This document shows, one piece after another, positions 7,136-14,875 of a stretch of DNA of 33,945 nucleotides. The DNA is taken from contig JABDCM010000009.1 of the NCBI GenBank assembly GCA_013288105.1, forward strand, positions 1 to 33,945. Reading direction: 5' to 3'. The notes below the pieces were generated by a model that saw only the letters and a program-made list of their open reading frames with translations, made no database searches and was not told the origin of the DNA. Source of the DNA: Chlamydiota bacterium (GTDB taxonomy: Bacteria > Chlamydiota > Chlamydiia > Chlamydiales > JAAKFR01). The position numbers and the translations under genes are program-made. How positions within the stretch are numbered: the stretch's first letter is position 1; every line of letters begins with the position of its first letter.

Positions 7136-8056
7136 TCACTCTGTTTTATAGATGGGGGTAATTTCAGGAATGATTCTGTGGAGGTGAGGAGTATGTGGGG
7201 AGGCTGGGTAAACAGCAACTTCTGCAAGAGGACCAAAAAAGGACATCTCATTGGGAAGTTTATGATGAGGAAAGGTAACAGTTACCCCCGTCTCCTCTTC
7301 AAAGATAGATTCATATGCAGTCCCCTTATATAGATGGGAGAGCGCTTGCCGCTCTAATGGGAGGGAGTCGAAAATTTCGAAAACTGTTTGCATGCGCTCA
7401 TATAAGCCAATTTTTAAGGTGATGCGAGAAGCTCTTCTTCCTCTTTGCGAGGGGACTCCCAAAGGGGGGGGAGAGGCTGTAGAGGTGCGTTGCAGCTTGC
7501 TTAACATCTTAAATGCTTTTTGAGTCATAAAAGGAACGCAAACCAAAATAGTACATACATGTTTATGTTCATGCGTCTCCATATATTCTTTGATTGCCTG
7601 CACATGGCCATATATTTGGGTGCCGCTGTAAGAGGCATCATCAAACAGGATAATCTGTCTTGGCCAACTCTTCGGATCCAAAGATTCAAAAAAGCCCCCA
7701 TCCTTGACAAGCTCTCTGGCCTCCTTCTCTCCTAATTTACAAAACTGACCCTGAAGACCTAGACGGTGATGGGCAAGAGCTGCTACCCATTGATTACTTT
7801 TGCCGGGCGCAATGGGAACAAGAGCATCAGGATAGAACTCTTCTTTCATAGATTCATAAGAAGCAGCAAGGGCTCTGAGAAAACGGTCCATAGAAATGGA
7901 TATAATAGAACGAACTAATATACTAAGAGCTTTTTGAGCGGCAGGATCATGAGCTTCTATCCAACCATCTCCTGCCCAATCATTTACTTCCACTTCAGGA
8001 GCATCATAAGGCGAGGGGGGAGGGGAAAGGAAATATTTATCATTATGAACTGCCAT
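7136..8056 (-). CDS. Phosphoribosyltransferase-like protein
   Basis: The 306-residue protein has no signal peptide or membrane helix. The only family clue is 'IILFDDASYSGTQ' at residues 135-147. It has the form of the PRPP-binding loop of type I phosphoribosyltransferases (four hydrophobic residues, two acidic residues, then a small-residue turn), preceded by 'LVPIAPGKSNQWVAALAHHRL' at ~79-99 in the place of the second fold element. The remainder is unassigned. A true PRTase normally also needs a hood and a pyrophosphate loop, which I cannot place, so activity is uncertain. It is divergently transcribed from a NADAR-domain gene across a 176-base AT-rich gap containing a duplicated 17-bp motif, suggesting shared control. 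It could alternatively be a PRTase-fold regulator. Confidence 0.65.
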   Translation of the reverse strand: MAVHNDKYFLSPPPSPYDAPEVEVNDWAGDGWIEAHDPAAQKALSILVRSIISISMDRFLRALAASYESMKEEFYPDALVPIAPGKSNQWVAALAHHRLGLQGQFCKLGEKEARELVKDGGFFESLDPKSWPRQIILFDDASYSGTQIYGHVQAIKEYMETHEHKHVCTILVCVPFMTQKAFKMLSKLQRTSTASPPPLGVPSQRGRRASRITLKIGLYERMQTVFEIFDSLPLERQALSHLYKGTAYESIFEEETGVTVTFPHHKLPNEMSFFGPLAEVAVYPASPHTPHLHRIIPEITPIYKTE

Positions 8057-8133
8057 AATATGGTTGCATTTGTTGAGTTTTTTTAGAGGCGCACACTTTA
8101 TTAATTCGAACTATTAATAATCAACGCAATTGA

Positions 8134-8169
8134 ATTAAAGAATAATTTAACTATTAAAGAATAATTTAA
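8134..8169. repeat. Tandem 17-bp motif in a divergent promoter region
   Basis: ATTAAAGAATAATTTAA occurs twice, exactly, at 8134-8150 and 8153-8169, with a 2-base spacer (period 19). Each copy is itself partly palindromic (TTAAA...TTTAA). It lies in the AT-rich 8057-8232 gap between two divergent genes, where a regulator could bind to control both. AT-richness makes chance repeats easier, so a regulatory role is an inference. Confidence 0.5.
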
Positions 8170-8232
8170 ATTGTCGTAAATAAACTGTTTAATTACAATA
8201 AAGCCTATCATTAACCAAAATGGAGTCGCACA

Positions 8233-9030
8233 TTGGCTGCACAGACAACTTTATCTACAGCTTTATCTTCGTTTGATAGCGAGTATACAGGACTGTTTGG
8301 AAGAAGAGGGTTTTTAATGCATACCGAAAAAAAGGGTTGGTCAATTTCTCTAAAGAAAGTTCCTGCGAAGGAGTTACCAGAATATTTTATGAGGTTGATT
8401 CCTCAACTCATTTGTGATTATGCACAGATCAATGCTCTTACAGCTCCCAGATCATTTGTGTGCGCATGTAACGTGGCTTGGACACAAGCTCAAAAGTTGG
8501 AAATCTTAAAAAAGGGGGATAGGGAAAAGGGAGCTATCTATTTTAATTCGAAATCAGAAAAATATTTTTGGCTATCGAATTTCTTTCATACGCTTATTTA
8601 TGTACCTGTCACGATGGGCGATCGTACTGAGATGCGTCTTTTCCCTCATGCGGAGAGTGCTTATATGGGCTTGCGTTTTCCTGACCATCTTGATGCATGT
8701 GCACGGGAGATGGAGCCTTCACGAGTGAAGGAATTGGGTAGTAGATGCATAGAAAGAGAGGAGGATGCTTCGCTTGATAGAAGAGTTGTCATCATGACGC
8801 TCGTGATAACAAGTAAATATGCTCATAATCCCGCTCTGGGTGCCCTTCTTAAAGGAACAGAAGAGCGGCTTTTGGTAGAAGAGTCTTCGAGCCCTTTTTG
8901 GGGAAATAGCAAGGGAAGGATAAAGTGTGAGGAAACAGATCTTCCTACACCGGTTCCTCTTGATGCTTCTAACGTTTTAGGAAGGATTTTGATGCAAGCG
9001 CGTGCTGCTCTGCTTCTGCCTTCCTCTTAA
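8233..9030 (+). CDS. NADAR-domain protein (YbiA-like ADP-ribose/riboflavin-intermediate glycosidase family)
   Basis: The 265-residue protein ends in a recognisable NADAR domain. 'YFNSKSEKYFWLSNFF' (103-118) corresponds to the family's '...YgeLSNFyp' start. 'HAESAYMGLRF' (139-149) corresponds to 'saEhyfqa.kf', 'KYAHNPALGALLKGTEERLLVEESS' (195-219) with 'PFWG' (221-224) to the later core, and 'NVLGRILMQAR' (247-257) to the closing 'NlLGklLmevR'. NADAR proteins cleave N-glycosidic bonds in riboflavin-pathway intermediates, and some remove ADP-ribose from nucleobases. The N-terminal ~100 residues are unassigned. The start is TTG at 8233 with GGAG at 8222-8225, 7 bases upstream; the next in-frame ATG (8317) would lose 28 residues outside the NADAR core. 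It is divergent from the PRTase-like gene, and the two may form a nucleotide-metabolism or defence pair. Confidence 0.78.
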   Translation: MAAQTTLSTALSSFDSEYTGLFGRRGFLMHTEKKGWSISLKKVPAKELPEYFMRLIPQLICDYAQINALTAPRSFVCACNVAWTQAQKLEILKKGDREKGAIYFNSKSEKYFWLSNFFHTLIYVPVTMGDRTEMRLFPHAESAYMGLRFPDHLDACAREMEPSRVKELGSRCIEREEDASLDRRVVIMTLVITSKYAHNPALGALLKGTEERLLVEESSSPFWGNSKGRIKCEETDLPTPVPLDASNVLGRILMQARAALLLPSS

Positions 9031-9045
9031 ACATAGAGGGTTCAC

Positions 9046-9068
9046 AACCCGGCGTTTTAGGCCGGGTT
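9046..9068. terminator. Terminator between convergent NADAR gene and secA
   Basis: AACCCGGC (9046-9053) pairs with GCCGGGTT (9061-9068) around a 7-base loop. Extra T residues follow on the plus strand. The loop contains the secA stop codon (9057-9059), so the hairpin overlaps the end of secA and lies 15 bases after the NADAR gene stop. It works best for plus-strand transcription, as the minus side lacks a T-run. Confidence 0.8.
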
Positions 9069-12000
9069 TTCTCCAATACCACAACATTTCTTATATTTCT
9101 TCCCACTTTGACAAGGACAGAGCTCATTTCTTCCCGCTTGACGAGGAGCTATTACAGGAATGGAAAACTGTGTAAAAGAGGTTTTGTCCAAAGGCTCCTG
9201 TTTTTGAGAAGAGGGGGGCTCACGGGAGGCATCTAAAAGGGTGGGATCAAAAATCATCCGTTGTGTTTCTAGCTGCACCTGCTGCAACATCTCCTGAAGA
9301 AGGCCAGGATGGAAGGCGCGGATCTCAATTTTAAAGAGGTTTTTTGCCGTTTCAATATGAAGATGGCGTGTCAAATCATGGAAAAGACGGAAACCCTCAT
9401 GTTTGAACTCTAAAAGAGGATCTCGATTCCCTAATGTTCTTAAAGAAACTTCTGCACGTAAGTAGTCCATCATGAGCAGATGCTCTTGCCAGAGCTCATC
9501 TATCTTATGAATAATGACAGAGCGCACAGCTTCTTGACATAACTCGTCCGCATGGGCTTGTGGGTCACTGAGATGGATTTTATTGAGTTCATGTGTATAT
9601 TTGGATTCAAATGCAGAGACAATTTTTTCTGCTGCCAGCTGTTCGATCTCTTCTACGGTATAATGGTCATTATCAAAAAACCCCTCTGCAAAATTGACCG
9701 GAAAATGGGAGATCAACCATTGGCGATACCCTTCTGGATTCCACTGTCCCTCTTGAGTACGCGATTGAAAAAATTCAGAAGCTCCAATTGTGCAGACATT
9801 ATATAAGAGCTCTTTGGCCTGAGGAAGCAGGTCAGTTCCTCTTAGAATTTCATTACGGAAGTTATAAATCTCTTGCCGTTGTTTATTCATGACATCATCA
9901 TATTCCAAGGTGTGCTTGCGGATGGTATAATTACGACTTTCTACCCTCTTTTGAGCCGTTTCAATGGAACGATTTAAAATGGATGCTGAAATTGCCTCCC
10001 CTTCTGGAGGACGGAAGCGTTGAATCAAAGCGTTGAGGCGAGGCGAGGCAAAAAGACGCATCAGTTGATCTTCAAAAGAGATGAAGAATTTGGAGGAGCC
10101 GGGATCCCCTAACCGGGCGCTTCGTCCTCGTAACTGACGATCAATGCGACGCGATTGATGACGTGTGGTTCCAATCACATGTAGACCGCCCAATTCTGCG
10201 ACCCCTTTTTGCAATTTAATATCTGTTCCTCGACCTGCCATATTTGTGGAAACAACGACAGCACTCTTTTGGCCAGCTTGCGCAATGATCTCAGCCTCTT
10301 TACTGTGCTGTTTTGCATTCAGAACAGTATGCTCAATATGATTTTGACGTAAAATACGAGAGAGCTTTTCCGAGACCTCTACAGATTCTGTTCCAATTAA
10401 GATGGGACGTTCCTGAGCATGAACCTCCTTAATCTCTTTGAGGATGGACTGGTATTTCTCCCTCTCTGTCATGTAGATTTCATCATTGGCATCGGTACGA
10501 CATGACTGTTTATAGGTAGGGATCTGCAAAACATCGAGTTTATAAATTTCTTTAAATTCCGCAGCCTCCGTAATGGCAGTTCCTGTCATTCCAGCCAGTT
10601 TTTTATACATACGGAAATAGTTTTGGAGAGTAACTGTTGCATAGGTTTGCGTCTCTCTTTGGATCGCAACCCCCTCTTTTGCTTCGATGGCCTGATGTAA
10701 TCCATCAGAAAAACGGCGTCCAGGTTGAGGGCGTCCTGTATGCTCATCAATGATTACAATTTTTCCTAGATCGACGATGTAATCGACATCTCGCTCCATC
10801 AAAAGATGGGCTCTCAAAAGTTGACGCAGGTTATGCGCGCGCTCTTTTCTTTTGGCATCCTCTTCTGCGCAGGCCAGTTTTTTTTCTAATTTTTCCTCTT
10901 CATTCCCTGTCATATGGGCATCGATTTCTGCATATTCATGCCCCAAGTCCAACATCACAAAATCATCTACAGAACCCCCAGTGGTTTCTGCCCATGCGGT
11001 AATCCCCTTGTCTGTCAGCTCAAATTCATTGGCCTTTTCCTCCACGATGACAAAGAGTTCAGCTAAAGCCTCTAGCTTTTCCTCCTTATTCTGATCCGAG
11101 TGGAAATAGAGATCCCATTTATCAATTTCTGCGCGCATATCAGGATTCTCGCGCGCACGTTTAAGCACCTTATTCTGAGGAGTTCCCTTACTAATGAGCC
11201 AAAGAGTTCGGCACGCTTGTCGTATTTTTTCGAGCTCTTTTTTGTCTTTGGGAAGTTCCTCTGTTTGCAGATAAGGATCAAGGATTTTACGCGCATCTAC
11301 TCCCAGTCGGTTACAGAGATCTCGTTGCATTTTTACAAGAGAGGCAACCCCCTCTTTTAACTGCTCATACATCTGTGTGCTTTTAGGAGTAGGGCCAGAA
11401 ATGATTAAAGGGGTACGCGCCTCATCAATTAAGATAGAATCGATCTCATCCACAATTGCAAAGAAATAGTTGCGTTGAACCTGCTCTTGTAGAGTGGTTG
11501 CCATCGAATTATCTCGTAGATAGTCAAAACCAAATTCCGACGCAGTTCCATAGACAACATCGCACGCGTAGATCTCTTTGCGTTTATGTTGGGGCGTTTC
11601 ATTAACCAGAACGCCCGTTTTTAGCCCGAGCCAGCGCAGAATGGTTCCCACCCATTGACAGTCCCGTTGCGCTAGATAATCATTGACAGTCACGAGATGG
11701 GCAGATTCTCCTGCCAGAGCATTGAGATAAAGGGGCATCGTTGCTGTGAGTGTTTTCCCCTCCCCTGTTTGCATTTCTGCGATAAATCCATGGTGCATCG
11801 CAATGCCCCCGATGATCTGAACATCATAGGGAATCATATCCCACTTCTGATCATATCCAGAGACATGAATCTCCGTTCCACACAATCTACGGCAGACATT
11901 TTTGACAACCCCGTACGCCTCAGGAAGAAGAGAATCTAGGGATTCTCCTGCCTGATACCTGCTTCGAAATGCGCCCGTTTTTGCGCGGAGCTCTTCATCT

Positions 12001-12113
12001 GAAAGAGCTTGGAATTTTTCATCCCAACTGTTTACAGCTTGTACTGTTTTACGAAAACGGCGGATGGTTCTTTCTTGAGATGTGCCAAATAACTTTTTTA
12101 AAAATGGAAACAT
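9057..12113 (-). CDS. secA: Preprotein translocase ATPase SecA
   Basis: SecA drives post-translational export through SecYEG. I choose the ATG at 12113 ('MFPFLKKLFGTSQERTIRRF', 1018 residues), because the upstream in-frame ATG at 12167 adds 18 residues with no family match. Landmarks are Walker A 'MQTGEGKTL' (~113-121), 'ASEFGFDYLRDNSMA', Walker B-like 'VDEIDSILIDEARTPLI', 'LAGMTGTA', 'NMAGRGTDIKL', 'QLRGRSARLGDPG', and the C-terminal zinc-binding 'CPCQSGKKYKKCCG' (SEC-C). It is longer than the ~900-residue E. coli protein because of an insert after the DEAD-like motif (about residues 240-390) that chlamydial SecA also carries, as I recall. The gene is divergent from the aminotransferase and convergent with the NADAR gene, so it is probably monocistronic. 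Confidence 0.97.
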   Translation of the reverse strand: MFPFLKKLFGTSQERTIRRFRKTVQAVNSWDEKFQALSDEELRAKTGAFRSRYQAGESLDSLLPEAYGVVKNVCRRLCGTEIHVSGYDQKWDMIPYDVQIIGGIAMHHGFIAEMQTGEGKTLTATMPLYLNALAGESAHLVTVNDYLAQRDCQWVGTILRWLGLKTGVLVNETPQHKRKEIYACDVVYGTASEFGFDYLRDNSMATTLQEQVQRNYFFAIVDEIDSILIDEARTPLIISGPTPKSTQMYEQLKEGVASLVKMQRDLCNRLGVDARKILDPYLQTEELPKDKKELEKIRQACRTLWLISKGTPQNKVLKRARENPDMRAEIDKWDLYFHSDQNKEEKLEALAELFVIVEEKANEFELTDKGITAWAETTGGSVDDFVMLDLGHEYAEIDAHMTGNEEEKLEKKLACAEEDAKRKERAHNLRQLLRAHLLMERDVDYIVDLGKIVIIDEHTGRPQPGRRFSDGLHQAIEAKEGVAIQRETQTYATVTLQNYFRMYKKLAGMTGTAITEAAEFKEIYKLDVLQIPTYKQSCRTDANDEIYMTEREKYQSILKEIKEVHAQERPILIGTESVEVSEKLSRILRQNHIEHTVLNAKQHSKEAEIIAQAGQKSAVVVSTNMAGRGTDIKLQKGVAELGGLHVIGTTRHQSRRIDRQLRGRSARLGDPGSSKFFISFEDQLMRLFASPRLNALIQRFRPPEGEAISASILNRSIETAQKRVESRNYTIRKHTLEYDDVMNKQRQEIYNFRNEILRGTDLLPQAKELLYNVCTIGASEFFQSRTQEGQWNPEGYRQWLISHFPVNFAEGFFDNDHYTVEEIEQLAAEKIVSAFESKYTHELNKIHLSDPQAHADELCQEAVRSVIIHKIDELWQEHLLMMDYLRAEVSLRTLGNRDPLLEFKHEGFRLFHDLTRHLHIETAKNLFKIEIRAFHPGLLQEMLQQVQLETQRMIFDPTLLDASREPPSSQKQEPLDKTSFTQFSIPVIAPRQAGRNELCPCQSGKKYKKCCGIGENPA

Positions 12114-12181
12114 TAAAACTCTCGTGTTATAGGGTGTTATTGTATCTTTTTTTCCACAAATAAACAAGCAAGAGCAATGGA

Positions 12182-13384
12182 ATGGACCGATTTCGCTTTC
12201 AGGATTTAAAAGAGTTGCCCCCGGATTCTATCTTTGGCCTCAATCAAGAATATTTACAAGATAGGCGCCCTTGTAAGGTGAATTTAGGAATGGGGGTTTA
12301 TAAAACAGCTGAGTTACAACCTTTTATTTTTAAAAGTGTTAAAAAAGCGGAAGCTTATCTTTTAGAAAATGAGGAGAGTAAAGATTATCTTTCTATTGAT
12401 GGTTTTCCCCCCTATCTTGCGCACACAAAGGAGCTTGTTTTTGGTAAAAGCGGGGAACTTCAAAATATTTATGGAGCGCAGACTGTGGGGGGAACTTCTG
12501 CTTTGCGCATAGGGGCCAATTTTTTGAGAGAGATGGGCTTTCCTTTTCTCTATTATTCTGATCCCACGTGGGACAATCACCGTCGTATCTTTCATCAAGC
12601 GGGCTTTGAACTGGCTACCTATCCCTATTTAATGAAAAATACTCATACGTTTGATGTAGAGGGGTTTCTCTCTTTTTTAGATACAATGGCTCCTCATAGC
12701 GTTATTTTATTGCATGGATGTTGTCATAATCCGACAGGGATAGACCCTACGTTTGAGGAGTGGGGAAGAATTTATGAGAAGATGAGGGAGCGGGACCATT
12801 TTCCTTTTTTTGATTTAGCCTATCAGGGCTTTGGAGAGGGGATTGAAGAGGATGTGAGGGGGGTGCGCTATTTTGTGGAGAGGGGGATGCCCTGCTTAGT
12901 GGCTGTTTCTCATTCTAAAAATTTTGGATTGTATGCGGAGAGGGTGGGGGCGCTTTATTGCAGCTGTCCAGATCTGGCATCTGTTTCTAAGGTTGCCTCT
13001 CATATGAAGATGATTATTCGAGGGATTTATTCAAATCCCCCCTGTCATGGAGCGAAAATTGTGGAGAGAATTTTGAGTGATTCTGCTTTAAGAGAGGAGT
13101 GGAAAAGGGAGTTGGGGGGGATTAGAGAGCGGATTGATGGGATGAGGAATAACTTGAGGATGCGTTTGAAAAAGGGGGGAGCTGGGGAGAGATTTGACTA
13201 TTTTGCGCCTATGAAAGGGATGTTTGCCTGTTTAGATCTTCCTTTGGATCAGGTGAAGCGGTTGCCCTCCCAGTTTGCCATTTATTTACCTCCAAGTGGG
13301 CGTATTAATCTTGCTGGACTGAATGATTCAAATATAGATTACGTTGTGCAATCGATCTTATCTTTAAAAGTAGCAGCAAATTGA
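12182..13384 (+). CDS. Aspartate/aromatic amino acid aminotransferase (class I PLP enzyme)
   Basis: The 400-residue protein is a class I aminotransferase of the AspC/TyrB type, transferring amino groups between aspartate or aromatic amino acids and 2-oxoglutarate. Evidence in order: 'VNLGMGVYKTAELQPF' at the substrate side near residue 34; 'YGAQTVGGTSALRIGANFL' (~98-116), the phosphate-loop region; 'SDPTWDNHRRIF', where Trp stacks on PLP; 'HGCCHNPTGIDP' (~179-190) with the Asn and Pro that contact PLP; 'DLAYQGFG'; 'SHSKNFGLYAERVG' (~240-253), containing the Schiff-base lysine and following Arg. The relationship to the aminotransferase preceding an mreC gene in C. trachomatis (CT637/CT638 in my recollection) supports the chlamydial assignment. 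Here a toxin-antitoxin module separates the two. The choice between AspC and TyrB cannot be made by eye. Confidence 0.93.
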   Translation: MDRFRFQDLKELPPDSIFGLNQEYLQDRRPCKVNLGMGVYKTAELQPFIFKSVKKAEAYLLENEESKDYLSIDGFPPYLAHTKELVFGKSGELQNIYGAQTVGGTSALRIGANFLREMGFPFLYYSDPTWDNHRRIFHQAGFELATYPYLMKNTHTFDVEGFLSFLDTMAPHSVILLHGCCHNPTGIDPTFEEWGRIYEKMRERDHFPFFDLAYQGFGEGIEEDVRGVRYFVERGMPCLVAVSHSKNFGLYAERVGALYCSCPDLASVSKVASHMKMIIRGIYSNPPCHGAKIVERILSDSALREEWKRELGGIRERIDGMRNNLRMRLKKGGAGERFDYFAPMKGMFACLDLPLDQVKRLPSQFAIYLPPSGRINLAGLNDSNIDYVVQSILSLKVAAN

Positions 13385-13642
13385 CTAACGATATATTTCT
13401 CGTCTGTGGCCTATTTTAACCACCAGAATAATGAGTCTTTTGCGAAAAATCTGATAGATTACGCGATAATCTCTAGAGCGGATACGGTATAAATCATCGT
13501 TTCCTTCCAATTTTTCGCAACCATTAGGCAAAGGCTCTTTTTTGAGTTTTTCAATTTTATCTCTGATTTTCTTTACATCGGCCAATGGAATGTCTTTTAA
13601 TGCCTTATGAGCGTTTCTGCTTAGCTCTATACTGTAGGTCAC
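13385..13642 (-). CDS. relE: RelE/ParE-family toxin
   Basis: The 85-residue basic protein has the RelE/ParE fold signature: 'YSIELSRNAHKALKDIP' at the start, 'LPNGCEKLEGNDDLYRIRSRDYRVIYQI' in the centre (~40-66) and 'VVKIGHRREIYR' at the end. RelE-type members cleave mRNA on the ribosome; ParE-type members poison gyrase. The central 'Y-R-I-R...D-Y-R-V-I-Y' pattern and the 'GHRREIYR' end fit RelE-like toxins. Its start overlaps the antitoxin stop by 4 bases (ATGA), the usual coupled arrangement with the antitoxin first. Its stop directly abuts the stop of the convergent aminotransferase gene, with no spacer and no terminator, consistent with insertion into a previously compact locus. Confidence 0.88.
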   Translation of the reverse strand: MTYSIELSRNAHKALKDIPLADVKKIRDKIEKLKKEPLPNGCEKLEGNDDLYRIRSRDYRVIYQIFRKRLIILVVKIGHRREIYR

Positions 13643-13893
13643 AAGCCAAGCTCACGTTTTGTCTCTTCCCAAGATATAGTGCCATGTTTTTCGATATCGC
13701 GAAGTGCTTTTTTCGCGTCTTCTAGATCAATTTTGTTTTCGATAGCCTCAAGAACTCTAAGATCTTCTAAAGGGATAATAGCAACCAGCTGTTTTCCCTT
13801 ACGGGTTAATATAATCCTTACTCCCCCATATGCCACCTCATTGACGATGTCAGTCAAGTGAGTTCTAGCTTCAGAAAATGGTACGCTAGCCAT
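13639..13893 (-). CDS. Phd/YefM-type antitoxin
   Basis: I choose the ATG at 13893 (84 residues, 'MASVPFSEARTHLTDIVNEV'). It has a strong GAGGAGG site just upstream and matches the family start, whereas the longer reading frame beginning at 13935 adds 14 residues and runs into the operator. The N-terminal half, including 'VRIILTRKGKQLVAIIPLEDLRVLE' (residues ~25-49), is the Phd/YefM DNA-binding fold. The acidic C-terminus ('DLEDAKKALRDIEKHGTISW') would wrap and neutralise the toxin. It is the first gene of a two-gene operon with the RelE-like toxin. Such antitoxins repress their own promoter alone or with the toxin, and a matching palindrome lies upstream. Confidence 0.88.
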   Translation of the reverse strand: MASVPFSEARTHLTDIVNEVAYGGVRIILTRKGKQLVAIIPLEDLRVLEAIENKIDLEDAKKALRDIEKHGTISWEETKRELGL

Positions 13894-13918
13894 GGTATCC
13901 TCCTCGTTATGTCCATAA

Positions 13919-13935
13919 TTGTACCATTTGTACAA
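13919..13935. promoter_or_regulatory. Palindromic operator of the toxin-antitoxin operon
   Basis: TTGTAC (13919-13924) and GTACAA (13930-13935) form a perfect 6+6 palindrome with a 5-base spacer, 25 bases upstream of the antitoxin start. The form and place fit an autoregulatory binding site for a Phd/YefM-type antitoxin. Binding itself is inferred. Confidence 0.6.
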
Positions 13936-14011
13936 ATATTAATCAAGCTAGCGAAGAAAGATTTAGAAAAATCATATTGAGTAGACTTCATGGGATGAGT
14001 ACACTTGGTTT

Positions 14012-14875
14012 ATGCGTGAAAAGTTTCCCAAAAAATATCTCCTGATTGGGGTCACCCTTTTTCTGTTACTGAGCCTTCCCCCCCTTTTAATCGAGGGGAT
14101 TAGAAGTAAAACTGCCTCCCTCTTTTCCCCTCTTTGGAGAGGAGTACGTCCCCTATTCTCAAAAGCTAACTCATCTGCAGACATTATTAAAAAACTGGAG
14201 GGGGAAAATTATCTGCTCTATCTTGAACTCTCTAAATTAAGATCTTATCTTGAACAGACCCATTATGCCCCAGAAATTTTAGCAACCTCTTCTACAAAAA
14301 AGGCAATTCTACCTGCACAGGTGATTTATAGAGACCCCTCTTCCTGGGGCAGTTTTATCTGGGTAAATGTGGGAAAAGAGGTGAATGAAAATCTCCCCTC
14401 CCCCGTCATAGAAAAAAATAGCCCCGTTCTTTTGGGAAATGCTCTCATTGGTGTGGTCGATTGGGTGGGTAAAAAAGAGTCGCGCATTCGATTGATTACG
14501 GATGTGGGTCTAAAACCCTCTGTACGTGTATTTCGCAAAGGAGAATACCTTGCTAAGGGCATTGTGCAAGGAGCTGGAAAGGGACCTCTTTTAAAAGGAG
14601 CTGGTTTCAATTATGATTTTTCTGATAAAGAGGGGGGAGCGCGTGAATTAAATGCATCTCTTTTGCTTGAGGGGGATTTATTGGTTACAACTGGCATGGA
14701 TGGGGTTTTCCCTCAGGGATTAAAGGTTGCCTCTGTCTCGAAAGTGTATCCTCTTCATGAGGGGGCTTACACCTATGAAATTGAGGCGCTACCCATCGCA
14801 GGCAATCTAGAAAGAGTGCAGACAGTTTTTATCATCCCTGCACTCGTGCCCGATCACGAGAAGGAGGAGAGTTGA
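14012..14875 (+). CDS. mreC: Cell-shape protein MreC
   Basis: The 287-residue protein has one N-terminal membrane helix ('YLLIGVTLFLLLSLPPLLIEG', ~9-29), then a short coiled coil ('SADIIKKLEGENYLLYLELSKLRSYLE', ~54-80). A beta-rich periplasmic MreC domain follows, with 'PAQVIYRDPSSWGSFIWVNVGKE' (~97-119), 'NALIGVVDWVGKKESRIRLITD' (~144-165) and 'LLEGDLLVTTGMDGVFPQGLKVASV' (~222-246). MreC links the MreB filament to peptidoglycan synthases; in Chlamydiae the MreB system acts in cell division and not in side-wall elongation. The stop TGA overlaps the nnr start (TGATG), so the two are translationally coupled. A second copy of the aminotransferase-mreC neighbourhood is known to me in Chlamydia. 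Confidence 0.9.
   Translation: MREKFPKKYLLIGVTLFLLLSLPPLLIEGIRSKTASLFSPLWRGVRPLFSKANSSADIIKKLEGENYLLYLELSKLRSYLEQTHYAPEILATSSTKKAILPAQVIYRDPSSWGSFIWVNVGKEVNENLPSPVIEKNSPVLLGNALIGVVDWVGKKESRIRLITDVGLKPSVRVFRKGEYLAKGIVQGAGKGPLLKGAGFNYDFSDKEGGARELNASLLLEGDLLVTTGMDGVFPQGLKVASVSKVYPLHEGAYTYEIEALPIAGNLERVQTVFIIPALVPDHEKEES

Noticed and set aside
9552-9806. Plus-strand open frames opposite secA (for example here and at 10852-11094, 11100-11360)
   Set aside because: They are antisense shadows of a highly conserved gene and have no independent family signal.
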